From: Volucribacter amazonae
GTDB lineage: Bacteria > Pseudomonadota > Gammaproteobacteria > Enterobacterales > Pasteurellaceae
Direction of reading: 5' to 3'
Assembly: GCF_029783845.1 (NCBI RefSeq)
Contig: NZ_LWID01000001.1
Coordinates: forward strand, 1,612,001 to 1,676,000
Length of the DNA: 64,000 nucleotides
A program made the translations under genes and the position numbers. Positions within the stretch are counted from its first letter, which is position 1; every line of letters begins with the position of its first letter. Of the stretch, positions 9,322 to 17,992 are shown piece by piece. Under the pieces are notes generated by a model. The model searched no databases. It was given only the letters and a program-made list of their open reading frames with translations, and was not told the DNA's origin.

Positions 9322-9771
9322 TTTTCATCGTTCCCATTGGGTTTATGAACAACGCAATGAACAAAACCAACAAGTGCGGTCTATTTTTGAGTTATTTTTA
9401 AATGTATTTAAACATTAAACAAGAATGTTATTAAAACATTTAAAAGAGATGCCGATAAGTGGCTAGATAATGGATTATCAGCGATAACTATCACCGATAA
9501 TAGGGAATGAGGTAATAGTTAGGCAAAAAACTTAAATCGGTATCGACTATGACTGTCCAAAGTGTATGTCCTCATATTGCTAAATTGTGGCGAATGTTAC
9601 GCCTGAAAGCGTCATTAGTCAAGAGGATAAAGGGAAATCTTATTTATCATTTTTCAAATTAAATTTTACTATTGTAATAGTACAGCAAATAAAGTAGTGT
9701 ATATCCGTTATCCCTTGAGGGATCTCAACATAATAACAAATGAACTACTAAGAATTACTTAAGGAAAAACA
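9322..9771. other. 450-bp intergenic region with several palindromes
   Basis: No credible gene. It holds a Haemophilus-type uptake signal at 9372-9380. Around 9466-9505 GATAA/TTATC motifs are clustered. Nearer the Nramp-like gene lie two perfect inverted repeats: TACTATT-GT-AATAGTA at 9667-9682 and ATCCCT-TG-AGGGAT at 9710-9723. They look like operator or leader elements for the gene at 9772; no known riboswitch class was recognised. Confidence 0.5.
9667..9723. promoter_or_regulatory. Paired palindromes upstream of the Nramp-like gene
   Basis: TACTATT-GT-AATAGTA (9667-9682) and ATCCCT-TG-AGGGAT (9710-9723) are both perfect dyads within 110 bases of the start. Position suggests repressor or leader elements; the cognate factor is unknown. 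Confidence 0.35.
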
Positions 9772-11013
9772 ATGAACAATCAACGACAAAACAAACCCTT
9801 TAATTTATCCGCATTAGGCCCGGGCATTTTAATGGCTTCCGCTGCAGTTGGTGGCTCGCATTTAATTTCTTCTACGCAAGCAGGGGCATTATATGGTTGG
9901 CAGCTGGTGTTACTGGTTATTGTGGTGAATTTATTAAAATATCCCTTTATCCGCTTTGGTATGCACTATACTCTTGATAGTAATAAAACCTTATTAGAAG
10001 GTTATTTAGAAAAAGGGCGGTTTTATTTATGGATATTTTTTATTTTAAATGTATTTTCAACGGTCATTTGTGTAGCAGCAGTGGTGATTTTATCAGCGGC
10101 TATCGTTTCTTTTGTCTTACCGATTCCTATGCCGATTTTAACTTGGACAGTGTTATTACTTAGTTTTGCTATTTTATTATTAGGCAAATACCGTTTATTG
10201 GATTCACTTTCTAAATTAATGATGATTACCATTAGTATTACAACAGTGGTTGCTGTGGTTATTGCTTTATTTAAAGGTAATCCTACTGCTGCAGATTATG
10301 TTGCTCCAAGCCCATGGCAATTATCAGAATTGGCTTTTTTGGTGGCATTAATGGGCTGGATGCCTGCCCCAATTGAAATTTCAGCCATGAGTTCAATGTG
10401 GGTCATTGCTAAAAGACGTAATACCCCAGTTTCTTATCGAGATGGTATTTTTGATTTTAATGTTGGTTATATTAGCACAGCGGTCTTGGCTGTTATCTTT
10501 TTGGCTTTAGGTGTACTAGTACAGTATGGGCAAAATGTGCCGATTCAAATGGGTGGTGGACAATATGTTTCTCAGTTAATCAATATGTATTCCTCTACTA
10601 TTGGCGAATGGTCAAAAGGTTTAATTGCCATCATCGCTTTTATGTGTATCTTTGGGACGACTTTAACCATTGCTGATGGCTACGCCCGTACTAATATTGA
10701 AAGTTTACGTTTATTATTGAATAAACAACAACGCAAACCCGTTTATATTAATTTAGCCTTGTTACTCTCGTTTATTGGTGCTGGAGCGATGATCTTTGTA
10801 TTTAATAATTCATTAGGGGCAATGTTGACCTTTGCTATGATTGGATCATTTGTACTAGCGCCATTTTTTGCCTTACTCAATTTATTATTAGTACTCAAAG
10901 GAAAGCATAAAGTAAGAGGTTGGTTATTATGGCTTTCTATTATAGGAATGATTTACTTAGTATTATTTAGTCTATTTTTTATTGTTTATCAATTTGGTTG
11001 GCTGACACTTTAA
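9772..11013 (+). CDS. Nramp-related membrane transporter lacking the canonical DPGN metal motif
   Basis: Polytopic membrane protein (413 aa, about 11 hydrophobic segments) of the Nramp/SLC11 superfamily, from GPGILMASAAVGG at the N-terminus and the overall layout. Canonical Nramp Mn/Fe importers carry DPGN in TM1 and MPH in TM6. Here TM1 reads AAVGGSHLISSTQAG and TM6 reads GWMPAPIEISAMSS, so the Asp and Asn ligands are absent while the TM6 Met remains. This resembles the YcsG-like branch whose substrate is not settled, so Mn2+ transport should not be assumed. AAGGAAAA precedes the ATG. Confidence 0.75.
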   Translation: MNNQRQNKPFNLSALGPGILMASAAVGGSHLISSTQAGALYGWQLVLLVIVVNLLKYPFIRFGMHYTLDSNKTLLEGYLEKGRFYLWIFFILNVFSTVICVAAVVILSAAIVSFVLPIPMPILTWTVLLLSFAILLLGKYRLLDSLSKLMMITISITTVVAVVIALFKGNPTAADYVAPSPWQLSELAFLVALMGWMPAPIEISAMSSMWVIAKRRNTPVSYRDGIFDFNVGYISTAVLAVIFLALGVLVQYGQNVPIQMGGGQYVSQLINMYSSTIGEWSKGLIAIIAFMCIFGTTLTIADGYARTNIESLRLLLNKQQRKPVYINLALLLSFIGAGAMIFVFNNSLGAMLTFAMIGSFVLAPFFALLNLLLVLKGKHKVRGWLLWLSIIGMIYLVLFSLFFIVYQFGWLTL

Positions 11014-11017
11014 ATTT

Positions 11018-11049
11018 ATAGTTGCTTCATTTTAAAGTTGAACAGCTAT
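11018..11049. repeat. Correia-like element, copy 3 (arms only)
   Basis: TATAGTTGCTTCATTTTAAA directly followed by GTTGAACAGCTATG: the two inverted arms nearly abut with no core. Directly downstream of the Nramp-like gene. Confidence 0.6.
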
Positions 11050-11063
11050 GATAATATTGATAT

Positions 11064-11093
11064 AAAAAAGCGTGATAACATTTATCACGCTTT
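11064..11093. terminator. Intrinsic terminator after the Nramp-like gene
   Basis: Inverted repeat AAAGCGTGATAA / TTATCACGCTTT with a 3-base loop and flanking A/T runs; usable in both directions between this gene and convergent ftsN. Confidence 0.85.
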
Positions 11094-11123
11094 AATTTGA
11101 GATTTCGGTCTTAATCTTGTTTA

Positions 11124-11882
11124 TTACATATTAATTACCACACAATTTGTAATACTCTTAGCACGAGCCTGTGCCTCAATTGCTGCATTTCTATCACCAA
11201 CAGGGCCAACAAACACCCGATTCCAGTCGGCACTTGCGCTTACCCGACTATTAAATCCAGCCATAGCAAGGCGAGCTTGTAGATTTTCTGCTTGTTGCTT
11301 ATTCTTAAATGCACCACATTGCAAGCCAAAGCCTTTTTTGCTTTCTGTATTATTATTCACCACCTTTGTTTCAGGAACCGCCTGAGGTTGAGAGGGTTGT
11401 GGTTGCGTAACTGGTTTAACGGCTTCTGGTTTTGCTTCTACCACATTGACTTCCTTATTTTGTTGACGAACCACAGTCGTTGGCGTATCTACTGATTTAA
11501 CCGATTCAGACGCTTTTGCTTTTTGTGCATTTTGCTGATCTTGCTCTAGCAAAGCCAAAATTTTCTTTTGTTCTGCGGTGAGTTGGGCATTTTTCTCTAA
11601 CGAGCTTGGGCTATTATCAATGGGAATTTCTCTTGTTTCCAAATCTTGGATATAACTCCAAACTTCTTCAGGACGACTTGGTAAAACACTTTTAGGTTGT
11701 TGTATTTCCACTGGGCGAGTTGGTATTTCTACTTCAGGAGCTTTTTGTTTTAACCAAAAAAGTCCAAAAATAAAACTTAATAGGATAAATAAGCCAATAA
11801 GGATAAGTAAGGTTTTATTTATTCCTGTTGATTTTTTCTTTTGTCGTGAGCCATTACGACGGGATACATAATCACGCTGAGC
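11124..11882 (-). CDS. ftsN: Cell division protein FtsN (SPOR domain)
   Basis: Late divisome protein (252 aa) that activates septal wall synthesis. The N-terminus AQRDYVSRRNG with a basic cytoplasmic stretch matches FtsN; one TM segment lies at about 28-48. Next comes a periplasmic part with PEEVWSYIQDLETRE (cf. the essential FtsN helices), a Gln/Pro-rich linker and a C-terminal SPOR domain (FGLQCGAFKNKQQAEN to the end). The GTG at 11882 is preferred: it gives the family N-terminus and has AGGA 7 bases upstream. A TTG at 11900 would add six residues. Confidence 0.9.
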   Translation of the reverse strand, partial: AQRDYVSRRNGSRQKKKSTGINKTLLILIGLFILLSFIFGLFWLKQKAPEVEIPTRPVEIQQPKSVLPSRPEEVWSYIQDLETREIPIDNSPSSLEKNAQLTAEQKKILALLEQDQQNAQKAKASESVKSVDTPTTVVRQQNKEVNVVEAKPEAVKPVTQPQPSQPQAVPETKVVNNNTESKKGFGLQCGAFKNKQQAENLQARLAMAGFNSRVSASADWNRVFVGPVGDRNAAIEAQARAKSITNCVVINM

Positions 11883-11994
11883 CACAATAAGTCCTAACAA
11901 ATTGATAAATAATAGCTATGGTTGGCAATTTTACTGAAAATTTATTCATAAGGCTAGAAATTATCAATAGTATGGAATTTTTCAGCGTTGATAA

Positions 11995-12324
11995 TTAATG
12001 TAAAGTGGTTTTAGAAAATAAATTGATAACTAACACGCCACTGATAATTAAGCCAATACCTAATATTGCTGCCATATCAAGACGTTGTTTAAATAGCACC
12101 ATACCCACTGCGGAAATCAACACAATGCCCATACCTGACCAAATGGCATATACAATTCCCACAGGTAATACTGTCATTACTTTAGCCGCGAGATAAAAAG
12201 ACAGAGCATATAAAACTAATGCGCCCAAAGTGGGTAAGGGTTTACTAAAGCCAGCACTGGCATTGAGTAAACTGGTGGCACAGACTTCAATGATAATGGA
12301 TAAACTTAGTAACAACCAAGTCAT
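11995..12324 (-). CDS. SMR-family multidrug efflux protein (EmrE-like)
   Basis: Four-TM small multidrug resistance protein (109 aa; EmrE 110) exporting cationic compounds by proton antiport as a dimer. The essential membrane Glu is Glu13 in SLSIIIEVCATSLL. The family signature PVGIVYAIWSGMGIVLIS and the GVLVINLFS end are intact. Single gene; substrate unknown. Confidence 0.92.
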   Translation of the reverse strand: MTWLLLSLSIIIEVCATSLLNASAGFSKPLPTLGALVLYALSFYLAAKVMTVLPVGIVYAIWSGMGIVLISAVGMVLFKQRLDMAAILGIGLIISGVLVINLFSKTTLH

Positions 12325-12389
12325 TTTTGGTTACTCCATAAAATAAAAATAGGGTTATTATAACCTAACAATCAATATTGAATAGGATT

Positions 12390-12466
12390 TTTAAAATAAC
12401 ACAGTGTTGGCAAGTCTTGTTGTACGATTCGTACTGCCTTTGGCGTGCGGTTTTGTCTTATAAAAT
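12390..12466. repeat. Correia-like element, copy 4 (terminal arms eroded)
   Basis: TTAAAATAACACAGTGTTGGCA, then GTACTGCCTTTGGCGTGCGG and TTGTCTTATAAAAT, match the core in the same orientation as copy 1, but TATAGTCG/CGACTATA ends are missing. Confidence 0.65.
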
Positions 12467-12482
12467 GATGATAATTGGGGTT

Positions 12483-12806
12483 AAAGTGCGGTGAGTTTTC
12501 GGATTATTTTTACTGCTATTTCTCTGTTTTGGCTAACGGGTTTCGCCCCCTTTTACAAATGGGACGACTTACTTTCTTTGCTTGCACAAAGAAAGTAAGC
12601 AAAGAAATGCACCCCCTAGAAAAATTCTGATCCTGTGTTTCAACTTGAACCATCACGCCACATTTCTGAACTCGCCTTGCTCCGCAAGGCTCAGACAGCA
12701 GAAATGTGCCTATGGTTCTAAGTTTTACACAGGGAATTTTTAAGGGGGAATGAGCGGAAGTATCTATATTTTTGGGGAAAAAATCAAAAAACTGACCGCA
12801 CTTTAA
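12483..12806. repeat. Structured ~324-bp repeat, copy A
   Basis: Starts with an uptake signal (AAAGTGCGGT) and ends with its complement (ACCGCACTTTAA). Inside: a hairpin TTACTTTCTTTG / CAAAGAAAGTAA (12569-12598), then a long imperfect hairpin from CCCCC (12612-12616) to GGGGG (12744-12748). That hairpin has nested pairs CCTGTGT/ACACAGG, ACCAT/ATGGT, CACATTTCTG/CAGAAATGTG (12659-12668 with 12699-12708) and a small apical CCTTGC/GCAAGG hairpin. Copy B at 25968-26290 is about 90% identical by eye. Confidence 0.88.
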
Positions 12807-12810
12807 ATCA

Positions 12811-13116
12811 AAGTTTTTAAAATAATATTTTTATTATCAATAAATTACCGAAAAAATAATAACGCTCCTTTACCCCCTTAAAAAATCCCAGCCTGAGCTT
12901 AGAACGATAGAATAATTTTGGCTGTTTGAGCGTAGCGAGTTCCAAAATTATTCTATCGTTCTTAGTGAAAGGCTGGATAAGATTTTTTCTAGGGGGAGTG
13001 TTTCTTTGCCTACTTTCTTTACACGAGTAAAGAAAGTAGGTCTCAACGGCGAAAACCGTTAGTGAAGTCGGAGAAATAACCGTAAAAAAATAATTTGAAA
13101 ACCCACCGCACTTTAA
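12811..13116 (-). repeat. Structured repeat, diverged copy C in inverted orientation
   Basis: On the minus strand it has the same order as copies A and B: uptake signal, TTATTTCTCCG, a TACTTTCTTT hairpin, GCAAAGAAA, CCCCCTAGAAAAA, long hairpin, AAGGGGG. Its stem is a different sequence: 21 perfect pairs, 12901-12921 (starting AGAACGATAG) with 12942-12962. The 20-base loop still reads CTGTTTGAGCGTAGCGAGTT, matching the loop of A and B in complement. Structure is kept while sequence differs. Confidence 0.78.
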
Positions 13117-13284
13117 GCCCGCTAATGATTGCATTAGTTCTCAGTATTTAGCCTAATTATTCCGTCCTTTATATTTTGAACATAAAACCGAGGAAAAACG
13201 TGAAAACTCCGCTATTCTTCCGACCAAATAAGTAAATTTCTGCTAAAATAACCCCCATTTGAATTTGTAATTAAGGAATGGGTT

Positions 13285-13995
13285 ATAGAAAACTGGCAAC
13301 GTGGTTTTGTGTTACACCGTAAAAATTATAGTGAAACCAGTTTATTACTGGAGCTTTTTACGGAGCATAGCGGTAGATTAACTGTGCTTGCCAAAGGGGC
13401 AAGAACTAAACGCTCGCCCTTAAAGGGGGTATTACAGCCGTTTACGCCGTTGTTATTACGTTGGACAGGCAAAGGTGAGTTAAAAATTCTGACCAAAGCT
13501 GAACCTGCTTCAATTAGCCTTCCGTTAGAGCAAATTGCACTTTTTAGTGGTTTTTATATTAATGAATTAATTACACGCGTGCTGGAAAAAGAAACCCCTT
13601 ATCCGCACCTTTTTCAAGATTATTTGCAATGTCTTATGGGGTTGGCAAGCTCGCCTAAACAGGTAGAACCGATGTTGCGTCATTTTGAATTTCAGTTGTT
13701 ACAAACCTTGGGCTATGGGGTAGATTTTGTGCATTGTGCAGGCAGTGGCGAGCCTGTTGATGAAAATATGACTTACCGTTATCGGGAAGAAAAGGGCTTT
13801 ATTGCTTCGTTAATTAAAGATAATTTGACCTTTTATGGGCGTGAGTTACTCGCTTTTGAGCAACGACAATTTTATGATATAGATGTATTGAAAGCGGCAA
13901 AACGTTTTACTCGCATGGCGTTAAAACCTTATTTAGGTGGTAAGCCATTGAAAAGTCGTGAACTTTTTTTACAACAAAGACAAACTAATCAATAA
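13285..13995 (+). CDS. recO: DNA repair protein RecO, with probable non-canonical ATA start
   Basis: RecO (236 aa from 13285) loads RecA on SSB-coated DNA with RecR. The N-terminal OB fold (GFVLHRKNYSETSLLLELFTEH), AKGARTKRS and the C-terminal RAAKRFTRMALKP-like block with GGKPLKSRELF are intact. The expected N-terminus (E. coli MEGWQRAFVLH) corresponds here to codons ATA GAA AAC TGG CAA CGT at 13285. AAGGA at 13273-13277 is ideally spaced 7 bases upstream. No ATG/GTG/TTG exists in frame between the stop at 13249 and GTG 13309, and starting there would remove conserved residues. Confidence 0.9.
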   Translation: MENWQRGFVLHRKNYSETSLLLELFTEHSGRLTVLAKGARTKRSPLKGVLQPFTPLLLRWTGKGELKILTKAEPASISLPLEQIALFSGFYINELITRVLEKETPYPHLFQDYLQCLMGLASSPKQVEPMLRHFEFQLLQTLGYGVDFVHCAGSGEPVDENMTYRYREEKGFIASLIKDNLTFYGRELLAFEQRQFYDIDVLKAAKRFTRMALKPYLGGKPLKSRELFLQQRQTNQ

Positions 13996-14001
13996 ATTAT
14001 T

Positions 14002-15312
14002 ATGGCATTATTTTATTCCCCCACTAAACCTCGGCAACCTATCCCACAACAACAAGCTGAAATTATTGAGCTTGATTATCAGGGGTTAGGGGTTGCCAAA
14101 ATTGCGGGAAAAACCTGGTTTATTGAAAATGCTCTGCCACAAGAGGTAGTGAGTTTTTCTGTGGTGGAGAATAAACGGCAATATGGGCGAGGGATTGCCA
14201 GAAAATGGTTGAAAGCCCACCCACAACGACAAAAGCCAAAATGTGATTATTATGCTCGCTGTGGCGGTTGTCAGAGTCAGCATATTCCTATTGCAATGCA
14301 ACGCCAAGCCAAACAGCAAGCCTTATTGCGTCAATTATCACAATGGCATAAACATATTGAACTTATGCCAATGATAACGGGTGATCCTTGGCAATATCGC
14401 CGCCGTATTCGTTTATCTTTGCGTGTGAACCCGAAAAACAAACAGCTTGAAGTCGGTTTTCGGCAAAAGCAAAGTCAGCATATTGTAGCTATTGAGCATT
14501 GTGAGGTTGTTGAACCTTGTTTAAATAAAATTATTGCAAAACTGACCGCACTTTTTAGCCAATGGCAACAGCCACAACAGTTGGGGCATATTGAGTTGGT
14601 AGCTGGCGATAACGGCGTAAGTATGTTATTGCGTCATCTTGGCGATGTTGATAGTCGTGATAAGGCCTTATTGCAACATTTTGCTGAGCAACAACAACTG
14701 AATTTATTTGTCCAATCTGATGATGAAGTGAAGTGTTGGTATGGCAAAATGCCTATGTATCGGATTAATGATCTCAAGCTCCAATTTGATATGCAGGATT
14801 TTATTCAAGTCAATGCTCCCCTTAATCAGCAAATGGTGGATACGGCGTTGCACTGGTTGGAATTGCAAGCTGAGGATCATGTGTTAGACTTATTTTGTGG
14901 TATGGGAAATTTTACCTTACCATTAAGCAAGTATGTAGCAAGCGTGGTAGGCATTGAGGGCGTGCAAGCAATGGTAGCCAAAGCTCGCTATAATGCTGAG
15001 CAAAATCAATGCCATAATGTTCGCTTTTATCAAACGGATTTAGCCAAACCCTTTGTGGATCAACCTTGGGCAAAACAAGCATTTAATAAAATTTTACTTG
15101 ATCCACCAAGAGCTGGGGCAGATTTTGCTCTTAATGCTTTGTGTGAGTTGCAAGCAGAAAAAATCCTTTATGTATCTTGTAATCCTGCCAGTTTAGTACG
15201 AGATGCAAAAATTTTATTGGAGAAAGGCTATCAACTCGGTAAATTGGCAATGATTGATATGTTTCCTCATACAGGACATTTGGAAAGTATCAGTTTATTT
15301 GAACGACAATAG
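14002..15312 (+). CDS. rlmD: 23S rRNA (uracil-1939-C5)-methyltransferase RlmD
   Basis: SAM-dependent enzyme (436 aa) making m5U1939 in 23S rRNA. An N-terminal TRAM domain (about 15-70) is followed by the 4Fe-4S cysteines in CDYYARCGGCQ and a later Cys near EHCEVVEPC. The Rossmann methyltransferase domain has VLDLFCGMGNFTLPL. Catalytic region: LDPPRAGAD, then ILYVSCNPASLVRD with the nucleophilic Cys. Starts 6 bases after recO stop; relA follows closely, so recO-rlmD-relA-dgkA probably form one transcript. Confidence 0.94.
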   Translation: MALFYSPTKPRQPIPQQQAEIIELDYQGLGVAKIAGKTWFIENALPQEVVSFSVVENKRQYGRGIARKWLKAHPQRQKPKCDYYARCGGCQSQHIPIAMQRQAKQQALLRQLSQWHKHIELMPMITGDPWQYRRRIRLSLRVNPKNKQLEVGFRQKQSQHIVAIEHCEVVEPCLNKIIAKLTALFSQWQQPQQLGHIELVAGDNGVSMLLRHLGDVDSRDKALLQHFAEQQQLNLFVQSDDEVKCWYGKMPMYRINDLKLQFDMQDFIQVNAPLNQQMVDTALHWLELQAEDHVLDLFCGMGNFTLPLSKYVASVVGIEGVQAMVAKARYNAEQNQCHNVRFYQTDLAKPFVDQPWAKQAFNKILLDPPRAGADFALNALCELQAEKILYVSCNPASLVRDAKILLEKGYQLGKLAMIDMFPHTGHLESISLFERQ

Positions 15313-15321
15313 GAGATTAAT

Positions 15322-17547
15322 ATGGTTGCAATACGAGGTTCACATTTAATCAATCCCAATGATTTTATTTTTGAAAATTGGTGTCAAGCCCTACATTTAA
15401 GCCCTGATATTGCTAATAAACTCCTTGCCACTTGGCATTATTCCGAACAGAAGTTACAAGCCACAAACTCGCCGATGTTATCTTTGCGTAATCGCATTGA
15501 AATGCTAGAGATTTTGCATGGCTTAAATATGGACGCTGATACCTTAATTACTGCCATGTTATTTCCATTGTATGAACGTAAATTGCTTGATCTTGATGAA
15601 ATTAAAGAACATTGTGGCAATAATATCAGTAAATTAATCAAAGGCGTGGCGGAAATGGATAATATCCGCCAACTCAATGTTAGCCAATCTGCGAGTGCAT
15701 TGCAGGTGGATAATGTACGGCGAATGTTATTAGCTATGGTTGATGATTTTCGTTGTGTAATTATTAAACTGGCAGAACGTATCACCTTTTTGCGTGGTGC
15801 AGAAAAATATTGTAGCGAAGAAGAGCGAGTGCTTGCTGCGAAGGAATGTGCCAATATTTATGCTCCCTTAGCCAATCGTTTAGGCATTGGGCAATTAAAA
15901 TGGGAGCTTGAAGATTATTGTTTTCGTTATTTACACCCTGAGCAATATCGCAATATTGCCAATTTATTACATGAACGCCGTTTAGATCGAGAACAATATA
16001 TTGCGGATTTTGTGCAAGAGTTAAGTGGTTATTTAAACCAAAATCTTGAGCAAGTGGAAGTCTATGGTCGTCCAAAACATATTTATAGCATTTGGCGAAA
16101 AATGCAGAAAAAACACCTGCAATTTACCGATCTTTATGATGTCCGAGCGGTACGCATTATCGTGCAAAAATTACAGGATTGTTACACCGCACTTGGCGTG
16201 GTACATACCCATTTTAAACATTTACCCAAAGAATTTGATGATTATGTTGCCAATCCAAAACCGAATGGCTATCAATCTATTCATACTGTGGTACTTGGTC
16301 AAGGGGGCAAGCCCATTGAAGTGCAAATTCGTACCCAACAAATGCACGATGATGCCGAATTAGGGGTTGCTGCCCATTGGAAATATAAAGAGGGTAGCAC
16401 AGGTGGGCGTTCTGGCTATGAAGAAAAAATCACTTGGTTACGCAAATTATTAGCTTGGCAAGATGATATTACTGATTCAGGCGAAGTGATGGCGGAATTA
16501 CGCAGCCAAGTGTTTGATGATCGTGTGTATGTGTTTACGCCAAAAGGCGAAGTGATTGATTTACCCACAGGCTCAACGCCACTTGATTTTGCCTATGCAA
16601 TTCATAGTGAAATCGGGCATCGTTGCATTGGAGCAAAAGTGTCAGGACGCATTGTGCCTTTTACTTACCAACTGCAAATGGGCGATCAAATTGAAGTCAT
16701 CACGCAAAAAAATCCTAATCCGAGCCGAGATTGGCTCAATCCTAATCTTGGTTTTACCCATACCGCCAAAGCCAGAGCCAAAATTCACGCTTGGTTTAAA
16801 AAATTAGACCGAGATAAAAATATTCCCATTGGCAAAGAATTATTAGAAGACGAACTGGCAAGAATTGGGCTAACCTTAAAGCAAATTGAACCCTATGCCC
16901 TCCCTCGCTATAACCTTAAACATACTGATGATCTTTTTGCTGGCATTGGCAGTGGCGATATTCGCCTTAATCATCTCGTTCATTTTTTACAAAGTAAACT
17001 GATAAAACCCTCTGCCCAAGAAACGGACGAAGAAATTTTACGCCACGTTAGCCATAAAAGTGCCAATCATGCACAGCAAAAAAGCGAAAAACAAGGTTAT
17101 GTGGTGGTGGACGGCGTAGGTAATCTTATGCACCATATTGCACGCTGTTGCCAGCCAATCCCCGGCGATGCCATTGTGGGTTATATTACCCGAGGGCGAG
17201 GCATTTCCATTCATCGCAGTGATTGTGAACGTCTGGCGGATTTACAGCGAGAAAATCCAGAACGTATTGTGGAATCCTGCTGGGGCGATAATTCCAAGAG
17301 TGAATTTTTCCACTTAACCATTCGTATTATGGCGAGTGATCGCCATGGCTTATTGCGAGATATTACAACAGTATTAGCCAATGAAAAAGTTAGTGTAGCT
17401 GGTATTGCAAGCCGCACCGATCAAAAACGCCAACTGGCTACCATTGATATGGAAATCAGCTTAAATAACGTACAAATGCTAAGTAAAATTCTTGCACGAT
17501 TAGCAAAATTAGATGACGTCATTGAAGCAAAACGCTTAGCCAGCTAA
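15322..17547 (+). CDS. relA: GTP pyrophosphokinase RelA, (p)ppGpp synthetase I
   Basis: Ribosome-associated stringent-response synthetase (741 aa; E. coli 744). The N-terminal hydrolase-like domain is degenerate (ADTLITAMLFPL instead of the HD motif), as in monofunctional RelA. The synthetase domain follows (GRPKHIYSIWRKMQ, DLYDVRAVRIIV, NGYQSIHTVV), then TGS (VFTPKGEVIDLPTGST), a zinc-finger-like region (ARCCQPIPGD) and a C-terminal ACT domain (DRHGLLRDITTVLANE). AGGAGATTAAT precedes the ATG. Confidence 0.96.
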   Translation: MVAIRGSHLINPNDFIFENWCQALHLSPDIANKLLATWHYSEQKLQATNSPMLSLRNRIEMLEILHGLNMDADTLITAMLFPLYERKLLDLDEIKEHCGNNISKLIKGVAEMDNIRQLNVSQSASALQVDNVRRMLLAMVDDFRCVIIKLAERITFLRGAEKYCSEEERVLAAKECANIYAPLANRLGIGQLKWELEDYCFRYLHPEQYRNIANLLHERRLDREQYIADFVQELSGYLNQNLEQVEVYGRPKHIYSIWRKMQKKHLQFTDLYDVRAVRIIVQKLQDCYTALGVVHTHFKHLPKEFDDYVANPKPNGYQSIHTVVLGQGGKPIEVQIRTQQMHDDAELGVAAHWKYKEGSTGGRSGYEEKITWLRKLLAWQDDITDSGEVMAELRSQVFDDRVYVFTPKGEVIDLPTGSTPLDFAYAIHSEIGHRCIGAKVSGRIVPFTYQLQMGDQIEVITQKNPNPSRDWLNPNLGFTHTAKARAKIHAWFKKLDRDKNIPIGKELLEDELARIGLTLKQIEPYALPRYNLKHTDDLFAGIGSGDIRLNHLVHFLQSKLIKPSAQETDEEILRHVSHKSANHAQQKSEKQGYVVVDGVGNLMHHIARCCQPIPGDAIVGYITRGRGISIHRSDCERLADLQRENPERIVESCWGDNSKSEFFHLTIRIMASDRHGLLRDITTVLANEKVSVAGIASRTDQKRQLATIDMEISLNNVQMLSKILARLAKLDDVIEAKRLAS

Positions 17548-17555
17548 GGATCATT

Positions 17556-17909
17556 ATGCAAAAATATCGAGGATTAACCCATATCATAAAAGCCACAGGC
17601 TATTCATTACAAGGGCTAAAATGGGCATTAACCGAAACCGCTTTTCGCCACGAATTATTGCTTTGCCTGATCGGTATTCCCCTCGCCTGTTGGCTGGCGG
17701 ATAGCCCGATTGAAATGGCATTAATGATAGGTTCATTATTGCTTATTTTGGTGGCAGAATTATTAAACAGTGCCATTGAAAGCGTGGTGGACTTAGTCAG
17801 CCCCCATTACCACCCTTTAGCTGGACGAGCCAAAGATCTCGGCTCTGCCTCAGTGTTGGTTTGTATGCTAATTTGTGTGGTAGTCTGGGCGATTATTTTG
17901 CTTAAGTAA
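17556..17909 (+). CDS. dgkA: Diacylglycerol kinase
   Basis: Small trimeric inner-membrane kinase (117 aa; E. coli 122) phosphorylating diacylglycerol released by periplasmic glucan or LPS modification. Three hydrophobic segments; the active-site region AELLNSAIESVVD includes Glu68 and Glu75. The C-terminal RAKDLGSASV motif is intact. Starts 8 bases after relA with AAGGATC upstream. Confidence 0.95.
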   Translation: MQKYRGLTHIIKATGYSLQGLKWALTETAFRHELLLCLIGIPLACWLADSPIEMALMIGSLLLILVAELLNSAIESVVDLVSPHYHPLAGRAKDLGSASVLVCMLICVVVWAIILLK

Positions 17910-17924
17910 CAAATATCCTTATTG

Positions 17925-17980
17925 TATAGTTGTTTCAATTTAAACTAATACAAAGCGTATATTAAAGTGGGACTACTATA
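17925..17980. repeat. Correia-like element, copy 5 (core deleted)
   Basis: TATAGTTGTTTCAATTTAAA to ATTAAAGTGGGACTACTATA: both inverted arms retained with about 15 bases between them. Directly downstream of dgkA. Confidence 0.7.
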
Positions 17981-17992
17981 AATCATCTTGTA

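Larger units (their letters stand above)
12325..13284. other. 960-bp gene-free region filled with repeats
   Basis: Between the SMR gene and recO. It contains a partial Correia-like element (12390-12466), one 324-bp structured repeat (12483-12806) and a diverged inverted relative (12811-13116), then about 170 bases of recO upstream DNA. Reading frames here lack start sites, ribosome binding sites and family similarity, and follow the repeats; none is called a gene. Confidence 0.8.

Noticed and set aside
9549..9662. 37-codon frame before the Nramp-like gene, considered as a leader peptide
   Set aside because: No Shine-Dalgarno sequence and no run of regulatory codons or following attenuator hairpin.
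9480..9771. Riboswitch (yybP-ykoY, M-box, lysine or guanidine type) upstream of the Nramp-like gene
   Set aside because: No conserved core of these classes could be recognised; only simple dyads were seen.
12817..13134. 105-codon reading frame inside structured repeat copy C
   Set aside because: It follows the repeat hairpins, has no ribosome binding site and no family match; the same kind of frame appears in copy B. Explained by the repeat.
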